Positions 37,941 to 46,543 of a stretch of DNA of 64,000 bases are shown one piece after another (the stretch's first letter is position 1; the number at the start of each line of letters is the position of its first letter). Where the stretch lies: NCBI GenBank assembly GCA_003112755.1, contig BFBT01000001.1, forward strand, positions 3,286,001 through 3,350,000, read 5' to 3'. Made by a program: the position numbers and the translations under genes. The notes under the pieces are model-generated. The model did no database searches. It was not told the DNA's origin and worked only from the letters and a program-made list of their open reading frames with translations. Source of the stretch: Lawsonibacter asaccharolyticus. Lineage in GTDB: Bacteria; Bacillota; Clostridia; Oscillospirales; Oscillospiraceae.

Positions 37941-38304
37941 GGCCGTGGACCCCATCATCCTGAACATGAAGCTGGTAGACGTATGCCAGTGCCGCCCCTG
38001 CGACTGTTCCCTCACCGAGATCCCCCAGGCCATCCTGGACTGCTTCGGGGACTCCCTCACCCAGGGCGGCGACGTACACCGCCTGTACGTCACCCTGGGC
38101 CAGTTCTCCATCATCCGCCTGGAGCGGGACACCCAGCTGCTCATGCCGGTCTACGACTACTGCATGCCGGAGAAGGAGTGCGACTGCGGCAGCGACTGCA
38201 GCCAGGAGGACCCCTGCGAGGTCTTCCGGCAGGTCAAGTTCCCCGTGGACGAATTCTTCCCGCCCAACAGCAGCTGCAGCCGCAACTGCTCCCGCAGCTG
38301 CTGA
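37939..38304 (+). pseudogene. 3' fragment of the interrupted host gene
   Basis: From GAGGCC in frame: EAVDPIILNMKLVDVCQCRP, IPQAILDCFGDSLTQGGDVH, RLYVTLGQFSIIRLERDTQL, CMPEKECDCGSDCSQEDPCE, ending SCSRNCSRSC. Strongly Cys-rich. A local ATG (37933) could give a separate product, but it lacks a ribosome site. Continues 34288-34665 after excision of the element. Confidence 0.8.
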
Positions 38305-38312
38305 CCCCCCAA

Positions 38313-38344
38313 AACCTCCCCTCCTGCCGGAGGGGAGGTTTTTC
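38313..38344 (+). terminator. Terminator of the interrupted host gene
   Basis: AACCTCCCCTCC-tgcc-GGAGGGGAGGTT, then TTT. Perfect 12-bp stem. Confidence 0.9.
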
Positions 38345-38411
38345 TTGCAGTCCCTCCCAAATTGTGCTATGGTAGCTCCAGTCTATTTGATGCAGGAAAG
38401 AGGAGATCCTG

Positions 38412-38888
38412 ATGAGAAGATCAGACAGAGCCCGGGACCGGAGCTTTGCCTTTGACGTGATCGACCGCTGCGGGCACGGCGTCGCCGCCCTCTCCACCGG
38501 CGGAGAGGGCCCCTACTGCATCCCCCTCTCTCTGGTGCGGGTGGGGGACGACCTGTTTTTCCACTGCGCCCTGGAGGGCCGCAAGCTGGACCTGCTTCGC
38601 CGGGACCCCAGGGTGTGCGTCACCTTTGTGGCCGCCGACCAGCCCGCCTACCTCCCGGAGAGCAACATGTACACCACCTTCTTCCAGAGCGCCGTGGTCA
38701 CCGGCACCGCCTTTGAGGTCACAGACCCCGGCCAGAAGACCGCTGCCCTGCGGGCCCTGTGTGAAAAGATGACCCCCGGACATATGGAGGGCTTTGAGGA
38801 GGCCGTCCGCCGCAGCCTGACGTCCACCGCCGTCTGGGGCATCCATATGGAGGAGGTCACAGGCAAGGAGAAGGCGCGGAAGCGGTAA
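38412..38888 (+). CDS. Pyridoxamine 5'-phosphate oxidase-like FMN protein
   Basis: 158 residues, AAAGAGGAGATCCTG upstream. GHGVAALSTGGEGPYCIPLS, then LFFHCALEGRKLDLLRRDPR-VCVTF, and FFQSAVVTGTAFEVTD fit the NimA / PNPO-like split-barrel family that binds FMN and reduces or sequesters nitro or other compounds. Substrate unknown. Confidence 0.88.
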   Translation: MRRSDRARDRSFAFDVIDRCGHGVAALSTGGEGPYCIPLSLVRVGDDLFFHCALEGRKLDLLRRDPRVCVTFVAADQPAYLPESNMYTTFFQSAVVTGTAFEVTDPGQKTAALRALCEKMTPGHMEGFEEAVRRSLTSTAVWGIHMEEVTGKEKARKR

Positions 38889-38904
38889 AGATCCCGGAAG
38901 CCTC

Positions 38905-38946
38905 AAAAGCCTCGGCGCCCCGATGATTCGGAGCGCCGAGGCTTTT
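38905..38946. terminator. Bidirectional terminator between two convergent genes
   Basis: AAAAGCCTCGGCGC...GCGCCGAGGCTTTT with an inner CCGA/TCGG, so T-runs on both strands. It serves the FMN protein gene and the cardiolipin synthase gene. Confidence 0.92.
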
Positions 38947-38947
38947 C

Positions 38948-40480
38948 TCACATCAGTGGGGCGAAGATGCGCAGGACGCTGCGATAGAGCTGGACCAGGA
39001 TGTTCAGGTGCCTGGCCCGACGCAGGCTGATGGCCTCGCACTGCTCCAGGGTCTTCTCAAAGTCCGCCTTGATGTCCGCGATGCAGGGGGCATCACACAG
39101 CCAGACACCGTCCTCAAAGTGGAGGAAGAGGCTGCGGTAGTCCAGGTTCACGGTGCCCACCGTGGCATACCGCCCGTCCACCACAAAGTTTTTGGCGTGG
39201 ATGAAGCCCGGCGTGTACTCGTAGATCTTCACCCCCGCCTCCAGCAGAGGCGGATAGTGGGCCTTGGTCACCTCGAACACGGAGCGCTTGTCCGGGATGT
39301 GGGGGGTGATGATGCGCACATCCACCCCCGCTTTGGCGGCGTTGCACAGGGCCGTGTTGGTGGCCACGTCCACGATCAGATAGGGCGTGGTGATATAGAT
39401 ATAGTCCCGGGCCCGGGAGATCATGTTCAGGTACACCGCCTGCCCCACTTTCTCGTGGTCCAGGGGCGTATCCGTGTAGGGCTGGACCCAGCCGGAGCCG
39501 GGGAGCCGGGGCATGGACTCGGGCCGGAACAGGTCGAAGTCCTCCTCCCAGCCGGAGCAGTAGTCCCACATAGACAGGAACATGACGGTCATGGACCACA
39601 CCGCCTCCCCCCGCAGGAGGATGGCGCTGTCCTTCCAGTGGCCGAACCGCACCCGGCGGTTGATATACTCGTCCGCCAGGTTCATCCCCCCGGTGAAGCC
39701 CACCTTCCCATCGATGATGCACAGCTTCCGGTGGTCCCGGTTGTTCATCCGCAGGGTCAGCACCGGGACCAGCCGGTTGAACACCCGGCACTGGATGCCC
39801 CGGGCCGCCATCTGGTCATTATAAGTGCGGGGCAGGGTGAACATGCAGCCGAAGTCGTCATAGATCAGCCGCACCTCCACCCCGGCGGCGGCCTTCCGCT
39901 CCAGGATGTCCAGGATGGCGTTCCAGCACTCCCCCTCCTGGAGGATGAAATACTCCAGGAAGATGTAACGCTCCGCCTTCTCCAGCTCCTCCAGCATCCG
40001 CACGAAAGCCAGGTCGCCCACCGGGAAATACTCGGTCCGGGTGTTGGTGTAGGCGGGGCAGGAGGCGTACCGCTCCAGATAGCGGATCTGGCCCACCGCG
40101 TCCTCATCCAAATGGGTCAGCCTGTCCGCCTTGAAATCCCCCCGCAGCACCTCGTTGCTGCGCTCCGCAATGCCCTTCATCTTCCGGCGGGTCCGCTCAG
40201 AGATCCGGTTGCCGCCCAGCAATAGGTAGAGGATGCCCCCGAACACCGGGAACGGCAGGATCACCACCAGCCAGGCGATCTTATAGCCCGGCTCGCTGCG
40301 GTCACTGACGATCCACACCGTAGCCAGGAAGCTGACGAAGATGCAGAACCAATAGAAGTAGTCAAAATGGGCGGTAAATTCGTTGACCATCACGAACAGC
40401 ACCGCGACCTGGGCCACCAGGGCCAGCCCCGCCAGCACGGAGCGGTGGAAGAGGATATATTTGATTTTTCTCCATTTCAT
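38948..40480 (-). CDS. cls: Cardiolipin synthase
   Basis: 510 residues from ATG 40480 (GGAGGCGCTTCCAAC upstream). Two membrane helices at the N-terminus (LAGLALVAQVAVLFVMV, FYWFCIFVSFLATVWIV) plus a third (IAWLVVILPFPVFGGILYLL). Two HKD motifs: NRDHRKLCIIDGKVGFTGGM and FIHAKNFVVDGRYATVGTVN. It condenses two phosphatidylglycerols to cardiolipin at the membrane. Confidence 0.95.
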   Translation of the reverse strand: MKWRKIKYILFHRSVLAGLALVAQVAVLFVMVNEFTAHFDYFYWFCIFVSFLATVWIVSDRSEPGYKIAWLVVILPFPVFGGILYLLLGGNRISERTRRKMKGIAERSNEVLRGDFKADRLTHLDEDAVGQIRYLERYASCPAYTNTRTEYFPVGDLAFVRMLEELEKAERYIFLEYFILQEGECWNAILDILERKAAAGVEVRLIYDDFGCMFTLPRTYNDQMAARGIQCRVFNRLVPVLTLRMNNRDHRKLCIIDGKVGFTGGMNLADEYINRRVRFGHWKDSAILLRGEAVWSMTVMFLSMWDYCSGWEEDFDLFRPESMPRLPGSGWVQPYTDTPLDHEKVGQAVYLNMISRARDYIYITTPYLIVDVATNTALCNAAKAGVDVRIITPHIPDKRSVFEVTKAHYPPLLEAGVKIYEYTPGFIHAKNFVVDGRYATVGTVNLDYRSLFLHFEDGVWLCDAPCIADIKADFEKTLEQCEAISLRRARHLNILVQLYRSVLRIFAPLM

Positions 40481-40527
40481 GTTGGAAGCGCCTCCTGCCC
40501 CGTCTCTCTTTCTCTCCGGGAGGTGGG

Positions 40528-43500
40528 TCACTGGACCACCACATTCTCCTCCCCCAGCCGCTCTCTCAGGTCGGCCAGCAGGGAGGGGTGTATCATACAG
40601 TATCCCTTGGACTGCTTCCGGATATCCTGGTAATACAGCACCACCGGCTGCTCCCCCGGGAAAAAGGAGAGGGCCAGCTTCACCTTTCGGGTCCTGGGGT
40701 CGTCCGGGCCGGGCAGGCGGATGAAGAGCTTCCGCTCCCCCGCCTCCCGCCGCTCCTCCGCCTCGGGTGTGTCCAGGGGGCGGATCTCGTCCGCCATCAG
40801 CTGGGGCTCCTTCTCGTCCCGGACGGAGATCCTGCCGCTGGCCAGGATGGCCTGGTTCTCCCGGATGTATCCGCCGCTCTGGTCCAGGGCGCGGGCAAAG
40901 ACCAGCAGCTCCATCCCCCCGGTGTCGTCCTCCAGGCTGACATAGGCCATCAGGGTATTGTTCCGGGTGGTCCTGGTTTTATATGTGGAGATCACGCCAG
41001 CCACCTTCACCAACTGGCCGTCCCGGTAGACGGCGGGACCGTCCTCCCGGGCGAAGTCGCTCAGAATGGAGCCGATGGTCACCGCCCCCCTGCGGCGGGC
41101 CGCCTCCCGATAGGCGTCCATGGGGTGGCCGGTGAGGTAGAGACCGGTGACCTCCTTCTCCATGGTCATCAGCTGCTGGGGGGTGTACTCAGGGATATTG
41201 GCCAGGTGGAGAGCCGGCAGGGCCGCCTGCTCCGCCTCCCCGCCCCCCATTCCGAACAGGTCCAGCTGGCCCTCCACGTTCCGCTTGCGGCTGGCGGCGA
41301 TGCCGTCCAGCACCTGGCCGAAGACCTCCATCAGCTGGGAGCGCTTACAGCCCATGCGGTCAAAGGCGCCGGACTTGATAAGGCTCTCCAGCACCCGCCG
41401 GTTCAGGTCATGGTCGAACATGCGGTCGCAGAAGTCCATAAAGTCTGTAAAGGGTCCACCCTTGCTCCGCTCTTCCAGCAGGCTGTTGATGACGCTCCGG
41501 CCCACACCCTTCAGGGCCACCAGGCCGAAGCGGATGCCCCCCTCGGAGACGGTGAAGTCCGCCTCCGACTCGTTGATGTCCGGGGGCAGCAGGCTGATGT
41601 GCCACTCCTTGCACTCGGCGATATACTCCGCCACCTTGTCGCTGGAGTCCAGCACCGAGGTGAGCAGGGCGGCCATGTACTCCTTGGGGTGGTGGCACTT
41701 GAACCAGGCCGTCTGATAGGCCACCACGGCGTAGCACACCGCGTGGGCCTTGTTGAAGGCGTAGTTGGCAAAGTCGTAGATCTCGTCGTAGATGCTCTGG
41801 GCCACCGCCTCGGGGATGCCGTTGGCGGCGCAGCCGGCGATGCTCCGCGACGGGTCCCCGTGGAGGAAGGTCTCCCGCTCCCGCTCAATGTCCTTCACCT
41901 TTTTCTTGGACATGGCCCGGCGCACCATGTCCGCCTGGCCCAGGGAGTAGCCGCCCAGCTGCTGGAAGATCTGGATCACCTGCTCCTGATACACGATGCA
42001 GCCGTAGGTGTTGGACAGGATGGGCACCAGAGCGGGGTGCTTGTAGGTGACCTTCTCCGGGTTGTGCTTGCAGGCGATGAACCGGGGGATGGACTCCATG
42101 GGGCCCGGACGGTAGAGCGCGATGATGGCGGTGATATCCTCGATGCTCTGGGGCTTCAGGCCGATGCACACCCCGGTCATGCCGGCGGACTCCATCTGGA
42201 ACACGCCGGAAGTACGCCCCTCAGAGAGCATCTGGAAGGTGGCCGGGTCATCCTCCGGGATCTGGCTGGTGTGGAAGTCCGGGTGGCTGCGCCGGACCAG
42301 CCGGGCCGCGTCGTCCAGCACCGTCAGGTTCCGCAGGCCCAGGAAGTCCATCTTCAGCAGGCCCAGCTCCTCCAGGGTGGTCATGATGTACTGCGTGACC
42401 ACCAGGTCGTCGTTTTTGGCCAGGGGGACATAATCGCTCACCGGCCGGCTGGTGATGACCACCCCGGCGGCGTGTGTGGAGGTGTTCCGGGGCATGCCCT
42501 CGATGGCCCTGGCGGTGTCGATGAGCTTTTTCACCTGAGGGCTGCCGTCGTAGGACTCCTTGAGCTGCTTGGACAGCTTCAGGGCGTCCTCCAGGGTGAT
42601 ATGCAGGGCCCCCGGCCCGCTGGGGATCTGCTTGGCGATCACATCCACGTCGGCGTAGGGCATGTTCAGCACCCGGCCCACGTCCCGCACCGCCGCCCGG
42701 GCGGCCATGGTGCCGAAAGTGACGATCTGGGCCACGTGGTCCGCCCCGTACTTTTGGGCCACGTAGTCGATGACCTCCTGCCGGCGGCGGATGCAGAAGT
42801 CGATATCGATATCGGGCATGGTGACCCGCTCCGGGTTCAGGAAGCGCTCGAAGTACAGGCTGTACTTCACGGGGTCCAGGTCGGTGATGTTCAGGCAGTA
42901 GGACACCATGGACCCCGCCGCCGAGCCCCGCCCCGGCCCCACGGGGATGCCGTGGCCCTTGGCGTAGGCGATGAAGTCGGAGACGATGAGGAAGTAGTCC
43001 ACAAAGCCCATCTTGCGGATCATGTCCATCTCATAGCGCAGCTTGTCCAGATACTCCTGGGGCTGGGAGGGGTAGCGCCAGCGGAAGCCGTCCATGCACA
43101 GCTTCTCGAAGTAGGCGTCCCCATCGGTCCACCCCTCGGGCAGCTGGAAGTGGGGCAGGTGGTACTTGCCGAACTCGAACTCCACGTTGCACAGCTGGGC
43201 GATCTTCACGGTGTTCTCCAGGGCCTCCGGGTAATTGGGAAAGAGGGCGGCCATCTCCGCCTCGGTCTTCACGTAGAACTCCTCGGTCTCGAACTTCATC
43301 CGGTTTGGGTCATCCACCGTCTTGCCCATCTGGATGCACATGAGGATGTCCTGCATCTCCGCGTCCTCTTTCCGCAGATAGTGGGCGTCGTTGGTGGCCA
43401 CCAGGGGGATGCCCGTCTCCTCGTGCAGCCGGATCAGCCCCCCGTTCACCTGGCGCTGGACCGGGATGCCGTGGTCCTGGAGCTCCAGATAGTAGCCATC

Positions 43501-44007
43501 CGCGCCGAACAGTTCCCGCATTTCCAGGGCAACCTCTTTGGCCTTGTCATAGTCCCCTGCAGCCAGCAGCTTGGGCACCTCGCCCCCCAGGCAGGCGGAG
43601 CAGGCGATCAGGCCGCCGCAGTGCTCCCGCAGCAGGTCCAGGTCGATGCGGGGCTTGATGTAAAAGCCCTCCAGGAACGCCTGAGAGACCATGTAGGAGA
43701 GATTGCGGTAGCCCTCCTCATTCCGGCACAGCAGGACCAGGTGGTGGAAGGAGGAGTCGAACTCGTGGACCTTCTGGAACCGGGTCCGGCCCCTTGGGGC
43801 CACATAGACCTCACAGCCGATGATGGGCTTGATGCCCGCCTCCTTGCATGCCTTGTAGAAATCCACCACCCCGTACATGACCCCGTGGTCTGTGATAGCC
43901 ACCGCGTCCTGTCCGATCTCCCGGACCCGCTCCACCAGCTTCTTGATGCGGCAGGCGCCATCCAGAAGGGAGAATTCCGTATGCAGATGTAAGTGGACAA
44001 AGGCCAT
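40528..44007 (-). CDS. dnaE: DNA polymerase III alpha subunit
   Basis: 1159 residues from ATG 44007 (GAAGAAGGAGGGGCTT upstream), normal DnaE length. PHP domain MAFVHLHLHTEFSLLDGACR; palm GPGRGSAAGSMVSYCLNITD and ERVTMPDIDIDFCIRRRQEV with the catalytic Asp residues; HhH region GVFQMESAG...; OB domain near the end (MLLVFARALDQSGGY-like MELLVFARALDQSGGY). Extends the DNA chain with the replisome. Confidence 0.97.
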   Translation of the reverse strand: MAFVHLHLHTEFSLLDGACRIKKLVERVREIGQDAVAITDHGVMYGVVDFYKACKEAGIKPIIGCEVYVAPRGRTRFQKVHEFDSSFHHLVLLCRNEEGYRNLSYMVSQAFLEGFYIKPRIDLDLLREHCGGLIACSACLGGEVPKLLAAGDYDKAKEVALEMRELFGADGYYLELQDHGIPVQRQVNGGLIRLHEETGIPLVATNDAHYLRKEDAEMQDILMCIQMGKTVDDPNRMKFETEEFYVKTEAEMAALFPNYPEALENTVKIAQLCNVEFEFGKYHLPHFQLPEGWTDGDAYFEKLCMDGFRWRYPSQPQEYLDKLRYEMDMIRKMGFVDYFLIVSDFIAYAKGHGIPVGPGRGSAAGSMVSYCLNITDLDPVKYSLYFERFLNPERVTMPDIDIDFCIRRRQEVIDYVAQKYGADHVAQIVTFGTMAARAAVRDVGRVLNMPYADVDVIAKQIPSGPGALHITLEDALKLSKQLKESYDGSPQVKKLIDTARAIEGMPRNTSTHAAGVVITSRPVSDYVPLAKNDDLVVTQYIMTTLEELGLLKMDFLGLRNLTVLDDAARLVRRSHPDFHTSQIPEDDPATFQMLSEGRTSGVFQMESAGMTGVCIGLKPQSIEDITAIIALYRPGPMESIPRFIACKHNPEKVTYKHPALVPILSNTYGCIVYQEQVIQIFQQLGGYSLGQADMVRRAMSKKKVKDIERERETFLHGDPSRSIAGCAANGIPEAVAQSIYDEIYDFANYAFNKAHAVCYAVVAYQTAWFKCHHPKEYMAALLTSVLDSSDKVAEYIAECKEWHISLLPPDINESEADFTVSEGGIRFGLVALKGVGRSVINSLLEERSKGGPFTDFMDFCDRMFDHDLNRRVLESLIKSGAFDRMGCKRSQLMEVFGQVLDGIAASRKRNVEGQLDLFGMGGGEAEQAALPALHLANIPEYTPQQLMTMEKEVTGLYLTGHPMDAYREAARRRGAVTIGSILSDFAREDGPAVYRDGQLVKVAGVISTYKTRTTRNNTLMAYVSLEDDTGGMELLVFARALDQSGGYIRENQAILASGRISVRDEKEPQLMADEIRPLDTPEAEERREAGERKLFIRLPGPDDPRTRKVKLALSFFPGEQPVVLYYQDIRKQSKGYCMIHPSLLADLRERLGEENVVVQ

Positions 44008-44174
44008 AAGCCCCTCCTTCTTCTCCGGAAAAGACGCAAACAAATTTGGAGCAGGACCTCTTGCTGCCTCTTTTCTCTGTCGGTCAGGTCTGTTCTTCTC
44101 AAATCCTATACAGCAGGGCGGCCCCACGGAGACGCCGGTCGGGGCCGCCCCGCGGCACACATCACAAAGAGTCT

Positions 44175-44525
44175 CTATTTCCGAAGGACCTTCTCCAGCG
44201 GCTTTCCCTTTGCCAGCTCGTCGATCAGCTTGTCCAAATACCGGATCTTCCGCATCAGTGGGTCCTCGATCTCCTCCACCCGGACGCCGCAGACGGTCCC
44301 TGTGATCTTCCCGCAGCTGGGGTTCATCCGGGGCGCCTCCCGGAAAAAGGTCCCATAGTCTATGTCCAGGCTGAGCTGCCGCTCCAGGCCCGCCCGGTCG
44401 TATCCGGTCAGCCAGCAGATGACCTCATCCACCTCCTGCCGGGTGCGGCCCTTCCGCTCCGCTTTGGCCGTCAGCAGTGGATATATCTTCGACAGCTTCA
44501 TGGAGAATACTTTTTCCTGTTCCAT
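44175..44525 (-). CDS. DUF2200 family protein
   Basis: 116 residues. KIYPLLTAKAERKGRTRQEV-DEVICWLTGYD, then TFFREAPRMNPSCGKITGTV and VEEIEDPLMRKIRYLDKLID are nearly invariant in DUF2200. Function unknown. Confidence 0.92.
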   Translation of the reverse strand: MEQEKVFSMKLSKIYPLLTAKAERKGRTRQEVDEVICWLTGYDRAGLERQLSLDIDYGTFFREAPRMNPSCGKITGTVCGVRVEEIEDPLMRKIRYLDKLIDELAKGKPLEKVLRK

Positions 44526-44592
44526 ATCATCCCTCCGCCGCCTTTTTCAAGGGTCTCCCCTGCCAGATGGCATATCGTCCAAAGGCCTCCAT

Positions 44593-45219
44593 TTATTCCC
44601 CGCGGCTCCTCCGCTTTGCTATCATGCCCGCTGTGATCTGACACAGCCGGGTAAACAGGTATCCCAGGGCCGCGCCGATAAAGTTCAGGATGGAGTCGTC
44701 CACATCTGCCGCGCCGGTGGCGGTCACCCACTGGATGTACTCCACGCCGCAGGACACCAGCGCGGCCAGGGGCAGAAAGGTCCAGAAGTGGCGCATAGGC
44801 CGGAACATCACCGGCATCAGCACCCCCAGCGGCACCAAAATCACCACATTGCCCAGCAGATTGGTCACGCTGACAAAGCTGCCCGTCCGCCGGTAGTAGA
44901 TGATATAGTTTCGGATGGTGTGGAAGGGCTCCAGATTCACAGCCCCGCCATAGCCCCGGTCCAGGTGGAACAGCCCGCCGAAAAACAGCAGCACCGACAG
45001 GATGCACAGGTAGTAGAGCAGCAGGACCCACAGGGCCCCCGTGCGGTAACGCCGCCGCTGCTCTCCCCGCAGCTTCCTCAGACGCAGCAGCACCCCGGTC
45101 CCTGCCAGCAACACGGTCAGGATGGGGATCGCCATCTGCACCGGGAGCGAGAGCCTGTCCCCCAGGATCAGCCAGAACAGGTTGACGGCTCCGGCGGTCA
45201 GATAACAAATCAAGGTCAT
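44593..45219 (-). CDS. VanZ-like membrane protein
   Basis: 208 residues with five or so helices (LICYLTAGAVNLFWLILG, MAIPILTVLLAGTGVLL, ALWVLLLYYLCILSVLLFFG, LLGNVVILVPLGVLMPVMF). The VanZ core NLEPFHTIRNYI...NLLGNVVILVPLGVL and EYIQWVTATGAADVDDSILN is clear. Possible link to teicoplanin-type resistance or phospholipid/wall sensing is known only for some members. Confidence 0.92.
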   Translation of the reverse strand: MTLICYLTAGAVNLFWLILGDRLSLPVQMAIPILTVLLAGTGVLLRLRKLRGEQRRRYRTGALWVLLLYYLCILSVLLFFGGLFHLDRGYGGAVNLEPFHTIRNYIIYYRRTGSFVSVTNLLGNVVILVPLGVLMPVMFRPMRHFWTFLPLAALVSCGVEYIQWVTATGAADVDDSILNFIGAALGYLFTRLCQITAGMIAKRRSRGE

Positions 45220-45253
45220 AGATCTCTCCCGTGGTATCAGATAGTTTTGCCGG

Positions 45254-45720
45254 GCCCCGCCCCCTCGCCCCGGGCCTGCCCCAGCTCCACCAGTTTACGC
45301 AGCCGGTGGTTCAGGGCCGACTTGGTCGCCGGCGGGTCCTTCCCACAGGGTCACAGACCCTGTGGGAGCCCTTGGGGCTTAAAATCCTCGGGCGAACTGA
45401 ATTCGCCCTGCGGGAATTCTCCGCTTCGCTCCGAATTCATGTGTGCCCCGCCCCCTCGCCCCGGGCCTGCCCCAGCTCCACCAGCTTACGCAGCCGGTGG
45501 TTCAGGGCCGACTTGGTCGCCGGCGGGTCCTTCCCACAGGGTCACAGACCCTGTGGGAGCCCTTGGGGCTTAAAATCCTCGGGCGAACTGAATTCGCCCT
45601 GCGGGAATTCTCCGCTTCGCTCCGAATTCATGTGTGCCCCGCCCCCTCGCCCCGGGCCTGCCCCAGCTCCACCAGTTTACGCAGCCGGTGGTTCAGGGCC
45701 GACTTGGTCGCCGGCGGGTC
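45254..45720 (-). repeat. 191-bp tandem repeat at the 3' end of whiA (85-bp target + 106-bp element)
   Basis: Three copies of an 85-bp piece of the whiA end (45254-45338, 45445-45529, 45636-45720) are separated by two identical 106-bp inserts (45339-45444, 45530-45635). Each insert has CCCACAGGGTC-aca-GACCCTGTGGG (45342-45366), GGGCGAA/TTCGCCC and GAATTC-tccgcttcgctcc-GAATTC hairpins. The 408-base gap between vanZ and whiA contains nothing else. Confidence 0.92.
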
Positions 45721-46539
45721 ACACAGGGCCGCCAGCTCCGCCAGAGTGTCCTCCGGGTGCTCCAGCCGCAGTCGGGCCGTCTCCCGCAGCTTGTCGGGCA
45801 GGCCCTCCAGCTGCCCGGACTGCTCCAGGCTCCGGATCGCCTCCAGCTGGACCTGGGCCGCCTCCACCGCCTTGTCCAGGTTGGCCGCGTCACAGTTCAC
45901 CCGCCGGTTCACGCTGCCCCGCAGGTTCTTCTCCAGCTTGGCGTTCATGATCTCCATGGCGGCCAGGGGCGCGCCGATGGCGGTAAGGAAGTCCTCGATG
46001 CGCTCACTCTGCTTGAAATAGGCGATATAGTTGGCCTTCCGGGTGGCCTCCTTGGGCTGGAAGCCCGCCTCCCGCATCAGGGCGGGCACCTCCCGGCTCA
46101 CGTTGTAGTGGGAGGTGGACAGCTCCAGGTGATAGGCCTTCCGGGGGTCGGTGACCGACCCCCCCGCCAGGAACGCCCCCCGGAGGAAGGCAGCCCGGCA
46201 GCAGGGCTCCTCCAGCACGGCGAAGTTCACGTGGTTTGCCAGACTGCCCGCATCCATCCCGAAGGTCCCGCTCACTGCTGCCAGCTTGGCAGGGTCCGTG
46301 ATGCCGAAGCTGTACTTCCCCTCCCCATCAGGCAGACGGTCAAAGGAGAGGCGGAACGCCTTGCGGAACAGGATAGGGAGCCGCTGGGCAAATGCCTCGT
46401 TCTCCGTGATGATGCGGATCTCCCGCCCGGAAAAGGTGTTGCAGTAAAGCAGAACGCCGTATGCCTCCGCCTGGGTGCAGCATTTCCGGTTCAGCGCCGT
46501 CCGGCACAGCTCCCCCTTGGTCTCTCCTGCAAAGGACAT
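45628..46539 (-). CDS. whiA: Sporulation/division transcription factor WhiA
   Basis: 303 residues from ATG 46539. LAGLIDADG-like fold: MSFAGETKGELCRTALNRKC, AAFLRGAFLAGGSVTDPRKA-YHLE; C-terminal HTH NRRVNCDAANLDKAVEAAQV and LAELAALCDPPATKSALNHRL. The present C-terminus GEGAGHT is set by the inserted repeat; the outermost copy suggests an original end GEGAGPGKTI. Part of the rapZ-yvcK-whiA operon. Confidence 0.95.
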   Translation of the reverse strand: MSFAGETKGELCRTALNRKCCTQAEAYGVLLYCNTFSGREIRIITENEAFAQRLPILFRKAFRLSFDRLPDGEGKYSFGITDPAKLAAVSGTFGMDAGSLANHVNFAVLEEPCCRAAFLRGAFLAGGSVTDPRKAYHLELSTSHYNVSREVPALMREAGFQPKEATRKANYIAYFKQSERIEDFLTAIGAPLAAMEIMNAKLEKNLRGSVNRRVNCDAANLDKAVEAAQVQLEAIRSLEQSGQLEGLPDKLRETARLRLEHPEDTLAELAALCDPPATKSALNHRLRKLVELGQARGEGAGHT

Positions 46540-46543
46540 GGTC

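Larger units (their letters stand above)
34660..37944 (+). mobile_element. 3.28-kb serine-recombinase element inside the host gene
   Basis: Bounded by GAGGCC at both ends (34660-34665, 37939-37944). Just inside lie 16-bp perfect inverted arms CCATTGCCTACAAAAG (34664-34679 and, reversed, 37921-37936). Circularising joins them as arm-CTGAGG-arm, a 38-bp dyad typical of a serine-recombinase attP. Excision leaves one GAGGCC and joins ...AHVEA to VDPIIL... in frame. Cargo: aldehyde dehydrogenase, a 42-codon ORF and the recombinase. Confidence 0.85.

Noticed and set aside
40588..43992. 1134-codon open frame antisense to dnaE
   Set aside because: A shadow of the GC-rich dnaE codons; no ribosome site, His/Val/Leu-rich nonsense composition.
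45254..45720. CRISPR array
   Set aside because: The repeated unit is 191 bp and contains a gene end; no short repeat/spacer pattern. No CRISPR array seen anywhere in the window.
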